This document shows, piece by piece, positions 33,427-37,493 of a stretch of DNA of 37,493 nucleotides. The notes under the pieces were generated by a model. It was not told where the DNA came from. It worked only from the letters and a program-made list of their open reading frames with translations, and searched no databases. Source of the DNA: Verrucomicrobiota bacterium (lineage in GTDB: Bacteria; Verrucomicrobiota; Verrucomicrobiia; Chthoniobacterales; UBA10450); contig QHRA01000204.1 of NCBI GenBank assembly GCA_003221295.1, forward strand, positions 1 to 37,493. Reading direction: 5' to 3'. Position 1 is the first letter of the stretch, and the number at the start of each line of letters is the position of its first letter. The position numbers and the translations under genes were made by a program.

Positions 33427-34762
33427 ACTCGACGGCACGGCGGAGATGTTCGATCGCATCGGAATACTTTCTCTGGCGAAAGAAATACTGCTCAAGTCGT
33501 GCCCGCGCCTGCCATGCGTCCGGATTTTTCGCGAGAGTATCGCGCCAAAGCGATTCTTCATCGTGAAAAACTTTGGTGCGCTGCCACGCGTATGTTCCCA
33601 TCATTCCGATCAATAGAATGGCAATCGCCGCGATCGCAGTTCTAATTTCGCCGCGCGCGCGCCTGGCAAACATCGCAACGGCCGAGCAAACAAATGCGAT
33701 CAATGAGACGTCCGCGAAATATTGGAAATGATCCGCCACGAGCGTGCCGCTGCGGAGGTAAGCCATTCGAACAAATCCAATGACGGGCAGAAGCGCGACG
33801 ATGAAATAGGCGAGGGGCAAAAAAGCGCCGCGCGTTCCACGATTTCTGCAATGCCAAGTTAGTCCGAGCAGCAAAACAAGTACGACTAGCGGAAACCATT
33901 CCCAGAGTTGCGGGGAATCAAAGCGCCACCGCGGATAGATCGCCATCAGTCGTGTCGGCAAACAGACTTTGCCGGCGTACCACCAGATCGCCAATCCAGC
34001 GTTAACGAGGCGTCGTGGGAATGAACCGATTACAACTTCTTCTTCGCCAATCCCACGATTTTGAAACCAGATTGTAATCAGGCCAAACACCACCGCCATC
34101 ACAAAGAACGGCCCGGTGCGAATCGCTTCTCGCCGAAATGATGTTGAGTCGCGATCCCGCCACCATGCGCACATTAGCAACGCGATCGGCACGAAAACCG
34201 TCTGCGTTTTTGATAGCAGCGCCAGGGCAAAGAAAAACAGCGAGGCAATATACGCTGCACGACTTTGCCGATGCTCGTTGCTTCCAACAAAAGAAAAGAT
34301 CGACAACAACGTAAAAAACATCGCGAGGACGTTTTTTAGTTCGGAAGTCCAAGCCACCGATTCCACGTGCACGGGATGAATCCCGAAGATCAGTCCGGCG
34401 AACCGTGCCCCTGGAATTTGCAACCGGTGCAAGACCAGCCACACCAGGATCGCGTCTGCGCCGTGAAGCAAAATGTTAATCGCGTGATAACCGGTCGCGT
34501 TTTCGCCAAATAAATGCCGCTCGATCCAGAACACCGTGTTGGTCATTGGAAAATAATCTGCGGTTCGCCCGCCGGACCACATCTCGATCAAACCCGAAAA
34601 CGTTCGTAACAACGGATTGGCGGTAATGAGTTGCTCGTCGTCCCAAACGAAACCTGCGCGCCACGCCGGCAGGTAAACGAGCAACACTGCGCCCACGATC
34701 ACCGCCGCTTGTGCCACCAATTGCCAGGCAGTGCGTTCATCGGGCTTCCAATCGGTTTGCAT
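33422..34762 (-). CDS. GT-C-like membrane protein with TPR tail (TMTC-like), cut short by a frameshift
   Basis: 446 residues from ATG 34762. About ten hydrophobic segments; the first loop reads FVWDDEQLITANPLL, the acidic motif of TMTC/PMT-like proteins, followed by DYFPMTNTVFWIERHLFGEN and HAINILLHGADAILVW. The soluble end begins the first TPR (NPDAWQARARLEQYFFRQRK, then YSDAIEHLRRAVEL) and stops at a TGA in mid-repeat. More TPR sequence continues in another frame at 33426-33046, so the original protein was about 570-600 residues. Relatives are proposed glycosyltransferases acting on the periplasmic face. Either the lesion is real or it is an assembly indel. The catalytic membrane part is intact. 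Confidence 0.75.
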   Translation of the reverse strand: MQTDWKPDERTAWQLVAQAAVIVGAVLLVYLPAWRAGFVWDDEQLITANPLLRTFSGLIEMWSGGRTADYFPMTNTVFWIERHLFGENATGYHAINILLHGADAILVWLVLHRLQIPGARFAGLIFGIHPVHVESVAWTSELKNVLAMFFTLLSIFSFVGSNEHRQSRAAYIASLFFFALALLSKTQTVFVPIALLMCAWWRDRDSTSFRREAIRTGPFFVMAVVFGLITIWFQNRGIGEEEVVIGSFPRRLVNAGLAIWWYAGKVCLPTRLMAIYPRWRFDSPQLWEWFPLVVLVLLLGLTWHCRNRGTRGAFLPLAYFIVALLPVIGFVRMAYLRSGTLVADHFQYFADVSLIAFVCSAVAMFARRARGEIRTAIAAIAILLIGMMGTYAWQRTKVFHDEESLWRDTLAKNPDAWQARARLEQYFFRQRKYSDAIEHLRRAVEL

Positions 34763-34836
34763 CAATCAGAAAATTAGAGAGTTCGGCCGGTTGTTTCTAT
34801 TTGTCATTTTGCAGCTCTTTGTGAAGCTAAACGACT

Positions 34837-35712
34837 GTGCGCAGCATGACTGGCTACGGCCGCGGAGAAGCCGATTGCGAGGGCATAAAACTGAGCGTGG
34901 AACTGAGCACGGTGAATCGTAAACAAAGTGAGATTGCGATTAACCTCCCGCGCGATCTCACCGAGCTTGAAGCGCGAATTCGTCAGGCGATTAACGCGCG
35001 CATTTCCCGTGGCCGCACCAATGTCCTGGTCGCGCATCATGCCAGCGCGGATGGGACGCGGCGTCTCGCTCTCGATGTTGAACTCGCGCGATCCTATCAT
35101 GACGCCATGCGCGCATTGCAAAAAAAATTGGGCGCACCCGGTCAAATCACTATCGATACGATTTTGCAGGCGCCCGGTGTGATGCGACCCCCGGAGGAAG
35201 CAATTGAGGCCGAACGCGCCTGGCCTGCGGTGGAACGCGCCCTCGAATCCGCCCTCAATCATTTGATTAAAATGCGCGAGCGCGAAGGCAGGCATCTGGC
35301 GAAAGATTTGATCCATCGCTTAAAGGCCATTCGACAATTACTGAAAGAAATTCGCGCGCTTCATCCCGCCGTGGTTAAAAAATTCCGCGCAGCCCTGACT
35401 GAACGAATTGAAAAGACCGGTTTGCCGATCAGCAAGGATGACGAGCGGCTGGCCAAGGAAATCTTCCTCTTTGCCGACCGCTCCGACATCTCGGAAGAAC
35501 TGACGCGACTGGAAAGTCACCTCGCGCAATTTGCCCATCATTTGCGCAAAGAAGAGCCGGTCGGTCGCGCGCTCGAATTCATCGTTCAGGAAATTTTTCG
35601 CGAGTTCAACACCTTGGGGGCAAAGGCGAATGACGCCGAGATCGCGCAGCGAGTAGTGGCGTGCAAGGCCGAGCTGGAGAAAATTCGCGAGCAGGTGCAA
35701 AACCTTGAGTAA
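34837..35712 (+). CDS. yicC: YicC family protein (endoribonuclease family)
   Basis: 291 residues from GTG 34837 (MRSMTGYGRGEADCEG); ATG 34846 is also possible, but the MRSMTGYGR start is normal. The N-terminal domain contains VELSTVNRKQSEIAINLPRD (usually S-x-N-x-R) and ISRGRTNVLV. The long helical middle has MREREGRHLAKDLIHRLKAI. The C-terminal DUF1732 region has DISEELTRLESHLAQF and VGRALEFIVQEIFREFNTLG, then AKANDAEI. The family is linked to RNA turnover. It sits upstream of gmk, whose start overlaps its stop, an order conserved in many bacteria. Confidence 0.94.
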   Translation: MRSMTGYGRGEADCEGIKLSVELSTVNRKQSEIAINLPRDLTELEARIRQAINARISRGRTNVLVAHHASADGTRRLALDVELARSYHDAMRALQKKLGAPGQITIDTILQAPGVMRPPEEAIEAERAWPAVERALESALNHLIKMREREGRHLAKDLIHRLKAIRQLLKEIRALHPAVVKKFRAALTERIEKTGLPISKDDERLAKEIFLFADRSDISEELTRLESHLAQFAHHLRKEEPVGRALEFIVQEIFREFNTLGAKANDAEIAQRVVACKAELEKIREQVQNLE

Positions 35713-36316
35713 CAAATTTTCGCGCTACGGAATTTTATTTGTCGTCTCCGCACCATCAGGCGCCGGTAAGACGACGTTGTGCGACGCCCTTCGCCAAACC
35801 CCCGATTTCGTCTATTCCGTTTCCTGCACCACCCGTCCGCCACGCTCAGGGGAGATCGACGGCGAAGACTACCGCTTTCTTTCCAAAGATGATTTTCTCG
35901 CGCGAGTAAAGGCGGGCGAGTTTCTCGAGCACGCCAAAGTGCACGAGCATTACTACGGCACACTGCGACAACCTTTGATCGATAATTTGAAAAAGGGCGT
36001 CGATGTTTTAATCGACATCGATACCCAGGGCGCCGCCGCCATTCGCAACTGCGGCGATCCTTTTGTGCGAGAGACATTGACTGACGTTTTCATCATGCCG
36101 CCAAATCTTGAAGAATTGCGGCGGCGCCTAACGAAACGCCGCACCGAAACGGTGCAACAAATCGAGGCACGTTTGAAAACGGCCGCGCGCGAAATGAAGC
36201 ACTGGCGCGATTACCGCTACACCATTATCAGCAAATCGATGGAGGAAGATTTGCAGAAATTTCGCCAGATCATGGGCGCGGAACGTATTTTGAGCCGGAG
36301 GTTGATTTTGCGGTGA
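35705..36316 (+). CDS. gmk: Guanylate kinase
   Basis: Phosphorylates GMP to GDP using ATP. 203 residues from a TTG start that overlaps the yicC stop by eight bases. P-loop SAPSGAGKTT at about 15-24. GMP-binding features are SVSCTTRPPRSGEIDGEDYR and FLEHAKVHEHYYGT. Later VDVLIDIDTQGAAAIR and RRRLTKRRTETVQQIEARL form the lid and core. The length and all motifs are normal. Unlike the common order gmk-rpoZ-coaBC, no omega subunit gene follows; instead a palindromic repeat occupies the 116-bp gap. Confidence 0.96.
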   Translation: MSNKFSRYGILFVVSAPSGAGKTTLCDALRQTPDFVYSVSCTTRPPRSGEIDGEDYRFLSKDDFLARVKAGEFLEHAKVHEHYYGTLRQPLIDNLKKGVDVLIDIDTQGAAAIRNCGDPFVRETLTDVFIMPPNLEELRRRLTKRRTETVQQIEARLKTAAREMKHWRDYRYTIISKSMEEDLQKFRQIMGAERILSRRLILR

Positions 36317-36329
36317 AGCGTTTTTGCCG

Positions 36330-36414
36330 GTCATCCCGAGCGAATGTCGAGGGATCCCGAGGAAGTTACCTTTAAGATTTCGCTTCGGGATCCCTCGACT
36401 TCGCTCGGGATGAC
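36330..36414. repeat. Dispersed palindromic repeat, copy C, between gmk and coaC
   Basis: Starts GTCATCCCGAGCGAATGTCG and proceeds through AGGGATCCCG; the other arm, CGGGATCCCTCGACTTCGCT followed by CGGGATGAC, is its complement over about 30 bp with one extra base in the left arm. It lies 13 bases after the gmk stop and could act as a terminator or mRNA-stabilising hairpin. Confidence 0.88.
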
Positions 36415-36432
36415 GAGATATTTCCTGTTCCC

Positions 36433-37020
36433 ATGGCAGCCAATCCAAAATCGAAAACCAGGAATCAAAAATCGATTGTACTTGGCGTGACCGGTTCGAT
36501 CGCCGCCTACAAATCAGCCGAGCTGGCCAGTTTGCTGGTGAAACAAAACCACAATGTTTTTGTCGTGATGACAAATGACGCAACCGAATTCATCACCCCG
36601 TTGACGTTCCAAACGCTTTCGAAAAATCCGGTGATGACAAGTTTCTTCGACGAGAAAGAAAATTGGCGGCCTGGTCATATCGAGCTCGCAGATAACGCCG
36701 ATTTGCTTTTGATTGCACCCGCAACTGCAAACGTCATTGCGGAACTGGCGCACGGTCTCGCCAGTCATCCCCTCACCGCCATTGCGCTGGCCACGCGCGC
36801 GCCCATTCTGATCGCGCCGGCGATGAACGGAAAAATGTGGGAGAACGCTCTGACCCAGGAGAACGTGGAGAAATTGAAATCGCGCGGGACGGAATTCATC
36901 GGTCCGGAAGCAGGCATGCTCGCCTGCGGTTACGAAGGCCTCGGCCGTCTTTGGAAAGTGGAGGACATCGCTTTCCGCGCCGAATTTCTCCTGCACCGGC
37001 ACGATCGATTGATCGCGTGA
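36433..37020 (+). CDS. coaC: Phosphopantothenoylcysteine decarboxylase (stand-alone CoaC)
   Basis: Makes 4'-phosphopantetheine in coenzyme A synthesis. 195 residues, an FMN-dependent HFCD-family flavoprotein: [17 protein letters not shown], the catalytic His at about 82 in [20 protein letters not shown], then [10 protein letters not shown], the substrate clamp PAMNGKMW and the active Cys at about 165 in [12 protein letters not shown]. The first 14 residues ([13 protein letters not shown]) are low-complexity and look derived from an AT-rich repeat next to the palindrome. In most bacteria this domain is fused to CoaB; here the stop TGA overlaps the GTG start of a separate coaB (GTGA). Confidence 0.94.
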   Translation: MAANPKSKTRNQKSIVLGVTGSIAAYKSAELASLLVKQNHNVFVVMTNDATEFITPLTFQTLSKNPVMTSFFDEKENWRPGHIELADNADLLLIAPATANVIAELAHGLASHPLTAIALATRAPILIAPAMNGKMWENALTQENVEKLKSRGTEFIGPEAGMLACGYEGLGRLWKVEDIAFRAEFLLHRHDRLIA

Positions 37021-37493
37021 AGTTTGTCATCACGGCCGGCCCGACGCGCGAGCCGATCGATCCGGTTCGTTTCCTGAGCAATCGTTCTTCGGGAAAAATG
37101 GGATATGCCATCGCGTCGGCTGCAATCGAAGCGAATCACGAAGTCGTTCTTGTTTCGGGCCCGGTAAATCTTGCCCCGCCCACCGGCGCGAAAATCGTAA
37201 GCGTGATCACGAGCGATGAAATGCACGCTGCGGTCGATGAGGCAGTGCGTGATTGCGACGTGCTGGTGATGTGCGCCGCAGTCTCGGATTACAAACCGGC
37301 GTCCGTTGCCGAACAGAAAATCAAAAAACGCGATGAGAAATTTTCGCTCGAGCTCATTCCGGCGCGCGACATTTTGAAATCGCTTCCGCGATCCCGAAAT
37401 TTTTTCGTGGTTGGCTTCGCCGCGGAAACAAATGACGTGGAAGAGCATGCTCGCGCGAAACTTGCTACAAAGAATTGCGACATGATGGTGGCA
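37017..37493 (+). CDS. coaB: Phosphopantothenate-cysteine ligase, N-terminal part (runs off the window)
   Basis: Couples 4'-phosphopantothenate to cysteine, the step before CoaC. The frame is open from GTG 37017 to the window end, 159 codons. Motifs: [20 protein letters not shown] then [32 protein letters not shown], the [20 protein letters not shown] segment with the conserved Lys residues, and VGFAAETND. These are the nucleotide and substrate sites of the CoaB domain. The GTGA overlap with coaC implies translational coupling, functionally replacing the usual fusion. The C-terminus is outside the window. Confidence 0.93.
   Translation, partial: MKFVITAGPTREPIDPVRFLSNRSSGKMGYAIASAAIEANHEVVLVSGPVNLAPPTGAKIVSVITSDEMHAAVDEAVRDCDVLVMCAAVSDYKPASVAEQKIKKRDEKFSLELIPARDILKSLPRSRNFFVVGFAAETNDVEEHARAKLATKNCDMMVA

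Noticed and set aside
36317-36432. Hidden rpoZ between gmk and coaC
   Set aside because: Only 116 bp, filled by the palindromic repeat; no omega-like frame on either strand.

Overview
The window looks like a chromosomal segment of a Gram-negative bacterium, most likely a soil Verrucomicrobiota (Chthoniobacterales/Spartobacteria-like). This is an inference from gene content, not a database result. The supporting content is a TonB-dependent receptor, RNase HIII, a DUF6580 membrane protein beside a three-gene pyruvate dehydrogenase cluster, large MFS/spermidine-synthase fusion proteins, and several families of dispersed palindromic repeats. Nearly all of the window is coding. Start codons are ATG, GTG and TTG, and recognisable Shine-Dalgarno sequences are almost absent.

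Layout. 1-1912 (-): N-terminal two thirds of a TonB receptor with a 10-base G/C tract inside the coding region. 1940-2641: gene-free, with a roughly 200-bp nested hairpin. 2642-10492 (-): a surface-glycan type block of a methyltransferase, two GT-C-like integral membrane proteins, a dolichol-phosphate-mannose-synthase-like GT2 and a 961-residue membrane/spermidine-synthase fusion. 10722-14182 (+): a CitMHS_2-type transporter, riboflavin synthase, type I 3-dehydroquinate dehydratase and a Lon substrate-binding-domain protein. 14233-15600: a scrambled, frameshifted second copy of the 961-residue fusion gene. 15608-17022 (-): dGTPase-family hydrolase and a small membrane protein, divergent from an O-methyltransferase and a YkvA-like protein (17090-18641, +).

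18687-22733 (-): pdhC, pdhB, pdhA and a DUF6580 protein. Lipoamide dehydrogenase is not in the window. 22792-25343 (-): ribosomal protein S20, an L,D-transpeptidase and a cellulose/mannan-synthase-like glycosyltransferase. 25591-28086 (+): a hybrid sensor kinase, convergent with an HU/IHF gene. 28573-29741 (-): an overlapping pair made of a helical protein of unknown function and a degenerate-receiver/DUF4388 protein. 29800-31811: RNase HIII and MutY diverge from a palindromic repeat that has invaded both 5' ends. 31848-33041: trpB. 33046-34762 (-): a GT-C/TPR gene interrupted by a frameshift. 34837-37493 (+): yicC, gmk, coaC and the start of a separate coaB, with a palindromic repeat where rpoZ often lies.

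The housekeeping genes are conventional. The unusual material is the amount of mobile palindromic DNA that has become part of coding sequence (mutY, rnhC and the pdhC linkers), the slippable tract in the outer-membrane receptor, the rearranged paralogue, and the little-known degenerate-receiver/DUF4388 pair. I saw no complete insertion sequence, CRISPR array, tRNA or rRNA gene.
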